Shown here: piece after piece, positions 29,524 through 38,301 of the stretch
How positions within the stretch are numbered: position 1 is the first letter of the stretch
Layout: each line of letters starts with the position of its first letter
Assembly: GCF_036226505.1 (NCBI RefSeq)
Contig: NZ_CP108484.1
Span: 1,426,001-1,490,000 of the forward strand
DNA: 64,000 bases
Reading direction: 5' to 3'
From: Kitasatospora sp. NBC_01246
GTDB taxonomy: Bacteria; Actinomycetota; Actinomycetes; Streptomycetales; Streptomycetaceae
Notes under the pieces: model-generated
The model's input: only the letters and a program-made list of their open reading frames with translations
Told to the model about the DNA's origin: nothing
The model's database searches: none
Position numbers and translations under genes: made by a program

Positions 29524-31743
29524 TCAGAGGGAGAGCCACAGGTCCTGCAGCCGGTGTTCGGAGATGCCGTCGGTCGGCCGGAAGTCGTAGCGGTGCACCC
29601 GGACCGGGCCCGCGGTGAAGCTCCAGTCCAGCCGCCAGAACGGGAAGGAGCGGTTGACCGCACTGTCCCAGTCGAAGCCGGCCGGCGCGGAGAACTTCCA
29701 ACTCAGGGGCAGGAAGTCGTTGTTGGCCCGGATCGCGTCGTCCGCCCGGTCGCGCAGGCCGTCCAGGTCGCGCATCGACGCGCTGGCGTTGAAGTCGCCC
29801 GAGACGAGCACCTGGTGGGGGTTGCCGGCGAGGTCCCGCTCCAGGCCGCGGATCTCCGCCCGGCGCCAGTCGAACTTGCGCCGGAAGTAGGAGTCGAAGT
29901 CGAAGTCCGAGAACGGGTCGAGGTCGGGCGCGAGCGGCACGGTGACGTGCACGTTGTAGACGCTGAACACCTTCGACCCGACCTGGAGGTCGGTGCGCAG
30001 CACCTTGTCCCGGGCGAAGACCGTGCCGAACGGGGCGTCCGGCGCCAGCTCGGCGCCGGTCCCGACGGCCGGCTGGGCGACGATCGGGTACCGGGAGACG
30101 GTGAGCAGCTCGCCCCGCCGGGCGATGTGGTAGCCGGGGAACTCGGCGGCCAGCCGCGCGTCGTCGTCCAGCCGCAGATAGCCGTCCTCGCCGCGGCCGG
30201 CCTGCCAGACCACGTGCTCCTGGAACAGGTACACGTCCGCGTTCTGGCGGTGGATCAGGTCGTACAGCCGGTTCACGTCGGTGGCGGCGGCCCAGTACTG
30301 GGTGTTGAAGGAGACCACGTGCAGGGCGCCGGGCGGCACCGGGCGACCCCCGTGCCAGAGGGCGGGCCAGTTCAGCCCGGAGCCGGTGAGGAGGGCGAGC
30401 AGCAGCGGGGGCAGCGCGAGGGCGGCGGCCCAGCGGCGGCGCGGGCCGCAGGCGGCGGCACTGGCGGCCAGGAGCACCAGCGGGACCGCCACCAGGAACA
30501 CCGGCGGGGTGGCGTCCAGCAGGATGGCCCAGTGCCAGCGGCCGCTGACCGACCGGCGCAGCACGGCGTAGCAGAGCCAGAGCCCGGCCAGGGCGATCAG
30601 GGCCCACCCGTACCAGGTGCGCAGCCGCCGGGCGATCCGGCGGGCCCGGCTCGGCGGGTCCGGGTCCGTCGCCCCCCGGTCGCCGTCGGCGCTCCCGCCG
30701 GCTCCGTCGTCGCGGGCCGGCGCGGCGGCCACGGCGTCCGCGGCGGCCACGGCGTACATCCGGCGGAACCGGCGGCTGACGGCGAACTGGGCCAGCCCGG
30801 CGACCAGACCGGCCAGCACGACGGCGTTCACCAGCAGGTGCGCCAGGGTGAAGAAGGCCAGGAAGCCGAGCCCGCGCTCCTGCCGGACGAACCGGTACTG
30901 GCCGAGGTCGGTCAGCACGAAGCCGGCCACCGCCAGGGCCGTGACCAGCGCCGTCAGCGGCTGCCAGGCGATCAGCGGCAGGCTCGCCACCGCCAGCCCG
31001 GCCAGCGCCGAGGCGACCGCCCGGCCGGGGGTCTCCATCCCCTGCATCGCCCGGCCCCGGCCCAGGTAGAACGGCACCCGCAGCCGGCTGCGGACGAAGG
31101 CCTTCCGGAGCAGCGGCCGCATCCGGCTCTCGTCGGAGAGCCGGCCCCGGACCCGGGAGGTGAGCACCATCGGGTGGAGCGCGGCGAGCCGCTCGGCGTG
31201 GTCGATCTCCTCGGTCTGCCGGAGCGCGCCGTTGAACCAGCCGGCCTCCAGGAAGGCCGACCGGCGGACCGCCCCGAGCGCGTAGAAACCGCCGCTGACC
31301 AGGCCCTCGGCGCTCTTGCGCCAGTAGTGGTACTGGAGGATCCGGTACTGCCCGACGGCGCCCTCGGGGAACAGCGGCTCCTTGTCGGGAACGCCGAACA
31401 CCGCGCCGTACTCGGGGTGTTCGGTGAAGATCCGCACCGCCTCGGCGACGGCGTCCGGGTGCATGGTCAGATCGGCGTCCAGGAAGAAGAGGATCTCGCC
31501 GGCGGCGTGCCGGACCCCGAGGTTGCGCGAGCCGCCCGGGCCGCCGTTGCGCTCGGCCCGCACCAGGGTGACGGGGTGGGCGGCGGCCAGGTCGGCGGAG
31601 TCGTCGGTGCTGGCGTCGTCCACGACGATCACTTCGACGGCCGGGTAGCTCTGCTCCAGGATCGAGCGCAGACAGAGGTCGACGGTGCGGCTGTCGTTGT
31701 ACATCGGGACGACCACCGACACGAGAGGTGGGGGTGTGGGCAT
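29524..31743 (-). CDS. Fusion of family 2 glycosyltransferase with EEP-type hydrolase (739 aa)
   Basis: Two-domain membrane protein. Residues 1-240 are a GT2 domain: VSVVVPMYND, the nucleotide-binding VVDDAS, and the metal-binding DAD in FFLDADLTMHP. Residues 245-345 hold several hydrophobic segments; an Asp/Gly-rich linker follows, with further membrane helices at 385-460. Residues 470-739 are an endonuclease/exonuclease/phosphatase domain with SFNTQYW, FQEH, VYNVHV, SGDFNAS and a terminal EH in GISEHRLQ. Both halves resemble the separate genes at 36055-37110 and 37213-38271, including the membrane segment before the EEP domain. The combination suggests transfer of a sugar to a lipid or polymer followed by phosphodiester hydrolysis in one complex. 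The ATG at 31743 was chosen because the GT2 fold starts there; upstream codons overlap UbiA. Confidence 0.85.
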   Translation of the reverse strand: MPTPPPLVSVVVPMYNDSRTVDLCLRSILEQSYPAVEVIVVDDASTDDSADLAAAHPVTLVRAERNGGPGGSRNLGVRHAAGEILFFLDADLTMHPDAVAEAVRIFTEHPEYGAVFGVPDKEPLFPEGAVGQYRILQYHYWRKSAEGLVSGGFYALGAVRRSAFLEAGWFNGALRQTEEIDHAERLAALHPMVLTSRVRGRLSDESRMRPLLRKAFVRSRLRVPFYLGRGRAMQGMETPGRAVASALAGLAVASLPLIAWQPLTALVTALAVAGFVLTDLGQYRFVRQERGLGFLAFFTLAHLLVNAVVLAGLVAGLAQFAVSRRFRRMYAVAAADAVAAAPARDDGAGGSADGDRGATDPDPPSRARRIARRLRTWYGWALIALAGLWLCYAVLRRSVSGRWHWAILLDATPPVFLVAVPLVLLAASAAACGPRRRWAAALALPPLLLALLTGSGLNWPALWHGGRPVPPGALHVVSFNTQYWAAATDVNRLYDLIHRQNADVYLFQEHVVWQAGRGEDGYLRLDDDARLAAEFPGYHIARRGELLTVSRYPIVAQPAVGTGAELAPDAPFGTVFARDKVLRTDLQVGSKVFSVYNVHVTVPLAPDLDPFSDFDFDSYFRRKFDWRRAEIRGLERDLAGNPHQVLVSGDFNASASMRDLDGLRDRADDAIRANNDFLPLSWKFSAPAGFDWDSAVNRSFPFWRLDWSFTAGPVRVHRYDFRPTDGISEHRLQDLWLSL

Positions 31744-31820
31744 GGGACCTCGTTCGGAGTTCGGAGTTCGGGGTTCGGGGTTCGCACTTCGGGATCCGGC
31801 GGCCGCTGCCTGATGGCGCG

Positions 31821-32717
31821 TCAGAGCAGCTGGAAGGCCAGCAGCAGGCCGGCCCAGAGCGAGGAGTTGGTGAGCATCACGCCGTCCCTCAGCAGGGTCC
31901 GGACGGGGTTGCCGCCCTCGCTCTGCACCACCACGATCTGCAGGTAGCGGAAGAGCGCGAGCAGGGCGCAGGGCGCGGTGAGCAGCGCCCCGGCCGCGTA
32001 GCCGGACTCGGTGCGCAGGAAGAGCAGGTAGCCGACCACGGTCAGCCCGGAGCAGAGCACCAGGACGAGGTCCAGGAAGTGCGCCGAGTAGCCGACCAGG
32101 GCGGGCCGGTGGCCGCTGCCGGAGACGCCCAGTTCGTGCCGCCGCTTGCCCACGATCAGGACCAGGCAGAGCGTCAGCACGGTGAACACCAGCCAGGCGG
32201 CGACCGGGCGGCCGCCGGCGCCGTAGCCGCCGAACAGCCGCAGGACGAACCCGGTGGCGACGATGAACACGTCCAGCAGCGGCAGGTGCTTGAGCTTCCA
32301 GCTGTAGGCGGCGTTCACCACCAGGTAGAGCAGGACCGGCCAGACCGCGGCGGGCCGGGAGAGCAGCAGGACGGGGGCGAGCAGCCCGGCCAGCAGCAGG
32401 ATCAGCGCCACGGCCGTGCGCCGACCCACCCGGCCGGCGGCCAGGGGGCGGTGGCGCTTGACCGGGTGGCGCCGGTCCCGTTCGATGTCGGCGATGTCGT
32501 TGACCACGTACACCAGCGACGAGGCGAGCACGAAGGCGCAGGTGGTGACGGCGACCCGGGCCACCATGCCCCAGTCCACGTCGGCGCCGAGCAGGGAGAG
32601 CGGCACCACCAGGAGGTTCTTCGGCCACTGGCCCGGGCGGAGCAGCTCCAGCGGTGCCGGCAGCCGGGAGGTGGGGCCGCGCCGGAGGGGCTCCGTCTGT
32701 TCGCTCAGGAAGGTCAT
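31821..32717 (-). CDS. UbiA-family prenyltransferase, decaprenyl-phosphate phosphoribosyltransferase type (298 aa)
   Basis: Integral membrane enzyme with about eight helices. The first Asp-rich motif is NDIADIERDRRHP (about 83-95), and the second loop contains GKRRHELG. The start PLELLRPGQWPKNLLV is characteristic of the DPPR synthase branch, which moves phosphoribose from PRPP to polyprenyl phosphate, rather than of quinone prenyltransferases. Length fits. It lies between the epimerase gene (11 bp upstream) and the GT2-EEP fusion (77 bp downstream), all leftward. This supports a pathway making a polyprenyl-phosphate-linked pentose or related sugar donor. ATG start with GGGAG 9 nt upstream. 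Confidence 0.88.
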   Translation of the reverse strand: MTFLSEQTEPLRRGPTSRLPAPLELLRPGQWPKNLLVVPLSLLGADVDWGMVARVAVTTCAFVLASSLVYVVNDIADIERDRRHPVKRHRPLAAGRVGRRTAVALILLLAGLLAPVLLLSRPAAVWPVLLYLVVNAAYSWKLKHLPLLDVFIVATGFVLRLFGGYGAGGRPVAAWLVFTVLTLCLVLIVGKRRHELGVSGSGHRPALVGYSAHFLDLVLVLCSGLTVVGYLLFLRTESGYAAGALLTAPCALLALFRYLQIVVVQSEGGNPVRTLLRDGVMLTNSSLWAGLLLAFQLL

Positions 32718-32728
32718 CGCGCACTCCC

Positions 32729-33751
32729 TCAGAAGAAGATCTTCACGGCGGACAACAGGCCCTGGCTCCACGGGTCCCGGCTGGTCCGGCCGGTCGGGCT
32801 GCCCGCCGGACGGTCGTGGCGGGCGGTGCGCCACCAGTCGTAGGTGCGCAGGATCGCGTCCCGGTTGGACAGCCTGGGTGCGAAGCCGAGCCGCTCCCCG
32901 GCCTTGTCGATGCTGACGTAGGAGTCCTCCATCAGCTTGTGCAGCAGCCGCCCGTAGACCGGCGAGAGCCTGGCCTTCTGCAGGGTGCTCAGCACGGTCA
33001 GCGCGGGCCGGGCGGGCAGTGCGACGACCCGCTTGCCGTGGCCGGCCGCGTCCAGGACGGCCTGGAAGTCCTGGCGCAGGGTGCCGAACTCGGCGGCCGC
33101 CAGGTTGTAGGTGTCGTTGGCGACGTCCTCGGGCGCCGTGAGCACGGTGACCACGGCGTCCACCAGGTCGTCGATGCCGAACATCTGGATCCGTACGTCG
33201 CCGCGGCCGAGCACGGGGAAGTTCCGGCCCTCCTCCGCCCACTCGAACAGCATCGAGAACAGGCCCATCCGGCCCGGCCCGACGAAGGTCTTGGGCCGCA
33301 GGATCGGCACGCACATCCCGGCGGCGCGGTGGCGCTCGGCGATCTCCTCGGCGGCGGCCTTGGCCCGGCTGTAGGTGTCGACCGGCTCGCGCGGATAGGT
33401 CTCCGGCGTCGGGACGACCTTGGGCAGGCCGTACACGGCCGTCGAGGAGATGTGCACCACCCGGGGGGTGCCGGCGGCGCGCGCGGCGGCGAACACGTTC
33501 TCGGTGCCGCCGACGATGATCGAGCGGATCTGCTCGTCCGGGTAGCTGGGCAGCGCGGCCGCCGCGTGGACCAGCACCTCGGCGCCGTCCAGCGCCCGGG
33601 CCATCACGGCCGGGTCGCGGATGTCGCCGACCACCGCCACGCCGGGGCCGGGCCGCAGGTCGACCCCGCGGACGTCCTTGCCGTCCGCGAGCAGCCGTTC
33701 GGCGAGCCGCGAGCCGAGCATGCCCGCGGCGCCGGTGATCGCGATCACCAC
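32729..33751 (-). CDS. NAD-dependent epimerase/dehydratase, extended SDR (340 aa)
   Basis: Extended short-chain dehydrogenase of nucleotide-sugar type. GAAGMLG at residues 7-13 binds NAD; catalytic Ser in HISSTAVYG and Tyr/Lys in YSRAK (about 128-132) are present. The substrate side contains RPKTFVGPGRMG. The C-terminal tail of about 30 residues is basic and unstructured. It overlaps the aminotransferase stop by 7 bp with GTG at 33751; the next GTG (33748) would give the common GTGA 4-bp overlap. Translational coupling suggests oxidation or epimerisation of a sugar that the aminotransferase then uses. Substrate unknown. Confidence 0.87.
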   Translation of the reverse strand: MVIAITGAAGMLGSRLAERLLADGKDVRGVDLRPGPGVAVVGDIRDPAVMARALDGAEVLVHAAAALPSYPDEQIRSIIVGGTENVFAAARAAGTPRVVHISSTAVYGLPKVVPTPETYPREPVDTYSRAKAAAEEIAERHRAAGMCVPILRPKTFVGPGRMGLFSMLFEWAEEGRNFPVLGRGDVRIQMFGIDDLVDAVVTVLTAPEDVANDTYNLAAAEFGTLRQDFQAVLDAAGHGKRVVALPARPALTVLSTLQKARLSPVYGRLLHKLMEDSYVSIDKAGERLGFAPRLSNRDAILRTYDWWRTARHDRPAGSPTGRTSRDPWSQGLLSAVKIFF

Positions 33752-35145
33752 TGGGACCCCACCTTCTGCTTGAGGAACCGCGTCACCAGGTGCCCCAGCC
33801 CCTTGCCGAGCACCTCGCCGAGCGCCTCGACCGTGCGCTCCACGTCGGCCGGGTCGGTGACCAGCGAGGGGCCGATGACCAGCGGGTTGAGCCCGTTGAG
33901 GGTGTAGTAGGCGAAGATGTCGTGGTCCTGGTACAGGGCGTTGATCACCGCGCAGGTGACCAGCTTGGTCTTGAACCTCGGGTCACGGGCCATCCCGCCC
34001 GGCGCCAGCCTGGCGACCAGGTCGAGGATCTTCGGCCCGCCCTCGATGAAGACTCCCCAGAGCGCCCCGGCGCCCGTCACCCGGCCGACCGCCTCCGGGT
34101 GCTCCTTGGCCAGCCGGGCCAGCCCGGGCTCCAGGACGGCGCCGATCGCCCGGGCCCGCGCCGGGTAGTCGTCCTCGATGGCGATGTTGACGGCCTCCAG
34201 CGCGGTGGCGCACTCCTCGCCGAAGCCGTAGTACGTCGTCGAGGTGGACTGCAGCAGCGCGTCGCCGAGGTTGTCGTAGGCCTTGCGGAAGACCGGTTCG
34301 CGGGCGACGAACGCCGAGATCGAGGACTTGCCGCCGCCGAAGGACTTGGAGGTGGTGAGGACGTCCGGGATCAGGCCCGGGTAGCGCATGAAGTGGAACA
34401 GGGTGCCGGTCTTGCCCCAGCCGGTGTAGATCTCGTCGAAGATCAGCACGATCTTCTTCCGGGTGCACAGCTCGCGCAGCCCGCGCAGGAACTCCTCGGA
34501 GCAGGCCTGCACGGTGGAGGCGCTGAACGGCTCGATCAGGATCGCGTAGACGTCGTCCGGGTGGGCGTCGACGGCGCGGCGGACCGAGTCGAGGTCGTTG
34601 TAGGCGAAGGTGTCGATGCCCGGGATGGTGGGGAAGGCGAACTGGCTCTGGCCGGTCAGGCCGCCGGAGCCGAGCAGCTTGCCGTGGAAGGCGCAGTCGG
34701 CGCGCAGCACCGTCCCGCGCCTGCCGCCGTGGTACTTGTACGCCAGCTTGACGGCCCCTTCCACCGCCTCGGCGCCGGAGTTGGGCAGGAAGGACATCGA
34801 GAGGTCGCCGGGCAGCACCTCGGCCAGGTTGTGGCCGAGCGCGGCGAGGTAGGGCGAGAAGTACGTCTTGTGGACCTCCATCCGGCCGGCCCGGGCGAAC
34901 CGCTCGCGGGCGGCCAGGATCCGCGGGTGGTTGTGGCCGTGGTTGAGCACGCCGACCCCGCCGGTGACGTCCAGGATCCGGCGGCCGTCGGTGAGGGTCA
35001 GATGGGCGCCCCGGGCCTCCGCGACCAGCTCCCGGCCGAAGCCGAAGGAGGTCATCAGCGAGACCTGGCTCTTGTTCACGTACCGCCGGTACAGGTCGTG
35101 CACCTCACGGACCTGGAACCGTTCGGCGTCGTCAAGGGTGTACAC
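33745..35145 (-). CDS. Class III pyridoxal phosphate aminotransferase (466 aa)
   Basis: PLP-dependent transaminase of the ornithine/GSA/DABA family. Visible landmarks: SFLPNSGAEAVEGAVKLA for cofactor phosphate binding, DEIYTGWGKTG with the pyridine-nitrogen Asp, and TTSKSFGGGK with the Schiff-base Lys. Length is full. Unusually for a primary metabolic enzyme it is embedded in a membrane sugar operon, overlapping the epimerase by 7 bp and the flippase by 14 bp, so it may aminate a sugar or polyol moiety or a head group. The GTG start has GAGAGGA 6 nt upstream. Amino donor and acceptor are not deducible. Confidence 0.9.
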   Translation of the reverse strand: MYTLDDAERFQVREVHDLYRRYVNKSQVSLMTSFGFGRELVAEARGAHLTLTDGRRILDVTGGVGVLNHGHNHPRILAARERFARAGRMEVHKTYFSPYLAALGHNLAEVLPGDLSMSFLPNSGAEAVEGAVKLAYKYHGGRRGTVLRADCAFHGKLLGSGGLTGQSQFAFPTIPGIDTFAYNDLDSVRRAVDAHPDDVYAILIEPFSASTVQACSEEFLRGLRELCTRKKIVLIFDEIYTGWGKTGTLFHFMRYPGLIPDVLTTSKSFGGGKSSISAFVAREPVFRKAYDNLGDALLQSTSTTYYGFGEECATALEAVNIAIEDDYPARARAIGAVLEPGLARLAKEHPEAVGRVTGAGALWGVFIEGGPKILDLVARLAPGGMARDPRFKTKLVTCAVINALYQDHDIFAYYTLNGLNPLVIGPSLVTDPADVERTVEALGEVLGKGLGHLVTRFLKQKVGSQW

Positions 35146-36055
35146 GGGCTTCCTCTCGCATCGGGGTGGACCTGAGCCGGGCCCAGGTCAGGACGACGGC
35201 CGAGCTACCGAGCTCGGCCAGCACGCAGACGACCCGGCTGGCGATCGCCGCGGTGGCCGCGACGCCCCCGGGCAGCACGGTGGCGAGCGCGGCCGTGATG
35301 GTCAGCTCGCGCACCCCCCAGCCGTCCGGCACGATCACGGCCAGGCTGCTGACCACGGTGGCGAGCGCGAAGGCGCCGACCGCCGGGCCGAGGGAGGCCC
35401 CGGCCGACCCGCCCAACGCCAGGGCCAGGAACCAGAGATGCAGTCCGGAGACCAGCCAGGAGGCGATCGCCAGCAGGACGGCGCGGCGGACGGCGGCGTC
35501 CGGCGGCGCCTCGACCGGCCGCCGCAGCAGCCGGGCCGCGGCCGCGACCGGCCGGGTGGCCAGGGCCGGGCGGACGACGCAGGCCAGGAAGCCCGCGGCC
35601 GGCAGGCAGAGCCAGACCCACTGCCCCGGCAGCGCGGCCGGCGCCGCCAGCAGCCCGACGCCCGCGCCGGTGAGGAGGGTCAGCGCCAGGCTGAGCAGGT
35701 AGGCGGAGGTCATCTGGGCGGCCGGCACCCCGGCCGCCCGGCCGTGCGTGACATGGGTGAGCACGCCCCAGACCCGGCCCGGCAGGTACTTGCTGAGCTG
35801 CCCGAGGAAGTAGATTCGGGCGGCGTGGACCCCCCGGACCGCGTGGTCGCCGGGGATCAGTACCCGCCAGGCGTGCACCGCGAGCACCAGGCCGGCCACG
35901 TTGGCGGCGAGCGAGGCGGCGAGCGGCGGCAGGGCGTCCGCCCGGGCGAACGCCCTTACGGCGACCGGGCCTTCGTGGCGGAGCAGCAGGCCGAGGCCGA
36001 CCAGGGCGGCGAGCACGATCAGCGGGGTGAGCACCTTGCGCAGCCGGTCCAGCAT
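35132..36055 (-). CDS. Membrane protein of the YbhN/LPG-synthase transmembrane family (307 aa)
   Basis: Integral membrane protein with about eight hydrophobic segments. The family landmarks are YFLGQLSKYLPGRVWGV near residue 80-96 and VPDGWGVRELTI near 245-256, as in the flippase-like domain of lysylphosphatidylglycerol synthases and the YbhN family. There is no catalytic lysyltransferase domain. A role in flipping a lipid-linked glycan or glycolipid fits its neighbours. The ATG overlaps the GT2 stop (TGATG), implying coupled translation; a GTG one codon upstream is also possible. Confidence 0.85.
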   Translation of the reverse strand: MLDRLRKVLTPLIVLAALVGLGLLLRHEGPVAVRAFARADALPPLAASLAANVAGLVLAVHAWRVLIPGDHAVRGVHAARIYFLGQLSKYLPGRVWGVLTHVTHGRAAGVPAAQMTSAYLLSLALTLLTGAGVGLLAAPAALPGQWVWLCLPAAGFLACVVRPALATRPVAAAARLLRRPVEAPPDAAVRRAVLLAIASWLVSGLHLWFLALALGGSAGASLGPAVGAFALATVVSSLAVIVPDGWGVRELTITAALATVLPGGVAATAAIASRVVCVLAELGSSAVVLTWARLRSTPMREEARVHP

Positions 36056-37110
36056 CACCGGGCCGCCCCGGTGCCGGGTGCGGTGCCGGGTGTGGCGCCG
36101 GGTGTGGCGCCGGGCTCGGCCGCCGTCGCCGAGGCCGCCCCGGCGCCGTCGGCACGGTCCGGGAGCAGCATCCGGACCGTGCCGACGGCGGCGCCGCTCA
36201 CCAGGGCGGTGATGACCAGGAAGTGGACGCCCGTGAAGAACGGCACGAAACCCGGGCCCCGGTGGCCCGCGACGAACCGCAGCAACCGGCCGTTGGCGGC
36301 GCAGAACCCGAGCGCCCCGAGGGCCGGCAGCACCGGGTACCAGGGCGCCAGCGGCAGGGTGGCCAGGGTGAGGGCGGCGGCGGCGACCGACGCCGGACTG
36401 TTGGCGGTCAGGTTGCGCCGCCCGCCCCGGCGCGCCGAGGCCAGCGCGGGCACCAGCACCAGCGCCCGCCGGAAGGTCTCGGCCAGCAGCGGCCGGAGCC
36501 GGTGCTCCTCGTCGTGCAGCGCGACCACCCGGTCGGTGAGGACGATCCGGTGGTGCGGCGCCAGCCGGTCGCTGAACTCCAGGTCCTCGGAGTCCCGCAG
36601 CCGCTCGTCGAAGCCGCCGAGGCGCTCGAAGACCTCGCGGCGCACGGCCGCCTGGGCGAAGAAGGCGGTCTCCACGACGCCCGCGCCGCGCACCCGCCAC
36701 CAGTGCGCGTGCAGCACCCGGTAGCGCTCCACCGGACCGTCGTCGAACAGCGGATCCGGTGCGATCACTCCGTGTACGCAGCCGCACTCCGGGTCGGCCG
36801 CCAGGATTTCCAGCGAGTTGGCCACCGAATCGGGCGTCAGCGCCTCGTCGGAATCGAGGAAGAACAGAATGTCACCGGTCGCCGCGGCGATTCCGGCATT
36901 TCGCGCGGCGGACACTCCGCGGTTCGGAGTGCGCCGGATCAGGGTGCACGGATAGCCCTCGGCCACCTCGGCGGTCCGGTCGGTGGAGCCGTCGTCCACC
37001 ACGATGACCTCGTGGACGGGGGCGGTCTGGGCGTACACCGAGTCGAGACAGGCACCCAGGGTACGAGCGGAGTTGTGGGCCGGTATGACGACCGATACGG
37101 AAAACGTCAT
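36055..37110 (-). CDS. Family 2 glycosyltransferase with membrane helices (351 aa)
   Basis: GT2 fold at residues 1-235: VSVVIPAHNSARTL, VVDDGSTD and the metal site FFLDSDEALTPD. Two hydrophobic segments follow (about 255-320). The C-terminal 30 residues are a low-complexity PGAT/PGTA repeat. It is a paralogue of the N-terminal half of the fusion protein at 29524-31743; both keep the layout GT2, membrane helices, then (in the fusion) EEP. It is the first gene of the leftward operon and is divergent from the split EEP gene, with 102 bp between. No strong ribosome site precedes the ATG. Confidence 0.88.
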   Translation of the reverse strand: MTFSVSVVIPAHNSARTLGACLDSVYAQTAPVHEVIVVDDGSTDRTAEVAEGYPCTLIRRTPNRGVSAARNAGIAAATGDILFFLDSDEALTPDSVANSLEILAADPECGCVHGVIAPDPLFDDGPVERYRVLHAHWWRVRGAGVVETAFFAQAAVRREVFERLGGFDERLRDSEDLEFSDRLAPHHRIVLTDRVVALHDEEHRLRPLLAETFRRALVLVPALASARRGGRRNLTANSPASVAAAALTLATLPLAPWYPVLPALGALGFCAANGRLLRFVAGHRGPGFVPFFTGVHFLVITALVSGAAVGTVRMLLPDRADGAGAASATAAEPGATPGATPGTAPGTGAAR

Positions 37111-37212
37111 GCCGCCATTTCAGGCGGGCCGCGTATCGGCCGGGTATCGTCTCGGTATTGGAATGCGGCCGGGTGAAATCCGGGGCGCCGCCGCCCTGCT
37201 ACTCTCCGCGCC

Positions 37213-38271
37213 ATGGATTCCGCTCGCCCGCGTTCGCTCGGGCCCCGGTCGCTGGTCGCCGTCACGGCCTGCTGGGGTGCTTTCCTCCTCCTCGACCGCC
37301 TGCTGAGCGGCCGCTGGTGGTTCTGGCTGATACCGGACCTCGCGCCGCCGCTGCTCTTCCTGGCGGTGCCGGTGCTGCTGCTGGCCCTGGCGGTGGTCAC
37401 CCGGCCGTCGCGGCGGTGGCTCGTCCCGGTGGTGGTCGCCCTGCTGCTGGCCGGCCTGCCGCGCACCGGGCTCAACCCCGCGGCGCTGCTGCCCGGCCGG
37501 GACCGCGCGCCCGGCCCGGCGTTCTCGGTGTTCTCCTGGAACACCGAGTACTGGGACACCACCGACGACCCGGACGCCTTCTACCGCTACCTCCGGAGCA
37601 GGGACGCGGACGTCTACCTGCTCCAGGAGTACCTGGCCTGGGTCCAGGAGACGCCGACCCGGATCGACCGGCTCGACCGGATCCGGCAGGAGTTCCCCGG
37701 CTACCGGGTGGCGGTGCTCGGCGAGTTGGTCACGCTCTCGCGGTTCCCGGTGCTCGCCACCCCGACGGTCGGCGCGGCGCTGCCGGCCGGTACGCCGTGG
37801 GAGGTGACCTTCGCCAGGAAGAAGGTCCTCCGCACCGATGTGGACGTCCACGGCCGGGCGGTGTCCCTCTACAACGTGCACATCCCGGTCCAGGTGGACA
37901 CCCGGCAGTCGGTGTTCGGCGGCGACTTCTACCGCACCGTCCGCGCGGCCGACGCCGCACGCCGGGAGCAGTACACGGCACTGGAGTCGGACGCCGCCGC
38001 CAACCACCACCCGCTGCTGATCGCCGGGGACTTCAACACCACCCCGGCGATGGGCGACCTGAGCGGCCTGCGCGCCCGCTTCCGCGACGCCCGCTCGGCC
38101 TCCGGCGACCTCTACCCGGGCAGTTGGGGCGGCCTGCTGGGCAGCGACCTGTGGCGGCTGGACTGGGCGTTCACCGACCGCCGGGTCGCGGTGGAGCGGT
38201 ACTCCTTCGCGGACCAGCGGGGGATGTCGGACCACCGGGGGCAGCAGCTGCGCGTGGCGCTGCGGCCGTGA
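37213..38271 (+). CDS. Membrane-anchored EEP-superfamily hydrolase (352 aa)
   Basis: Endonuclease/exonuclease/phosphatase-family protein. Residues 15-90 contain three hydrophobic segments. The catalytic domain (about 100-352) shows FSWNTEYW, LLQEY with the metal-binding Glu, YNVHIP, AGDFNTT and the terminal SDH. The membrane segment LSGRWWFWLIPDLAPPLLFL and the RTGLNPAALLPG linker match the C-terminal half of the fusion protein at 29524-31743, so it is a paralogue. The active site would face outward, suggesting a phosphodiesterase or lipid-phosphate role. It is divergent from the GT2 gene. No clear ribosome site is seen at the ATG. Confidence 0.87.
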   Translation: MDSARPRSLGPRSLVAVTACWGAFLLLDRLLSGRWWFWLIPDLAPPLLFLAVPVLLLALAVVTRPSRRWLVPVVVALLLAGLPRTGLNPAALLPGRDRAPGPAFSVFSWNTEYWDTTDDPDAFYRYLRSRDADVYLLQEYLAWVQETPTRIDRLDRIRQEFPGYRVAVLGELVTLSRFPVLATPTVGAALPAGTPWEVTFARKKVLRTDVDVHGRAVSLYNVHIPVQVDTRQSVFGGDFYRTVRAADAARREQYTALESDAAANHHPLLIAGDFNTTPAMGDLSGLRARFRDARSASGDLYPGSWGGLLGSDLWRLDWAFTDRRVAVERYSFADQRGMSDHRGQQLRVALRP

Positions 38272-38275
38272 CACC

Positions 38276-38300
38276 GGCCGGGCGGGACGGCCGCCCGGCC
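38276..38300. terminator. Bidirectional hairpin between EEP and lipoprotein genes
   Basis: GGCCGGGCGG and CCGCCCGGCC are exact complements separated by GACGG. The 25-bp hairpin nearly fills the gap between the two convergent stops. Confidence 0.75.
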
Positions 38301-38301
38301 G

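Noticed and set aside
27635..29590. Plus-strand open frame of 651 codons over the small SARP and methyltransferase
   Set aside because: It is out of frame with the SARP and antisense to the methyltransferase; protein is low complexity.
29524..32724. Reading the GT2-EEP protein as a 1066-residue protein starting in UbiA
   Set aside because: The first 327 codons are a shadow frame of the UbiA gene; the GT2 fold begins exactly at the ATG at 31743.
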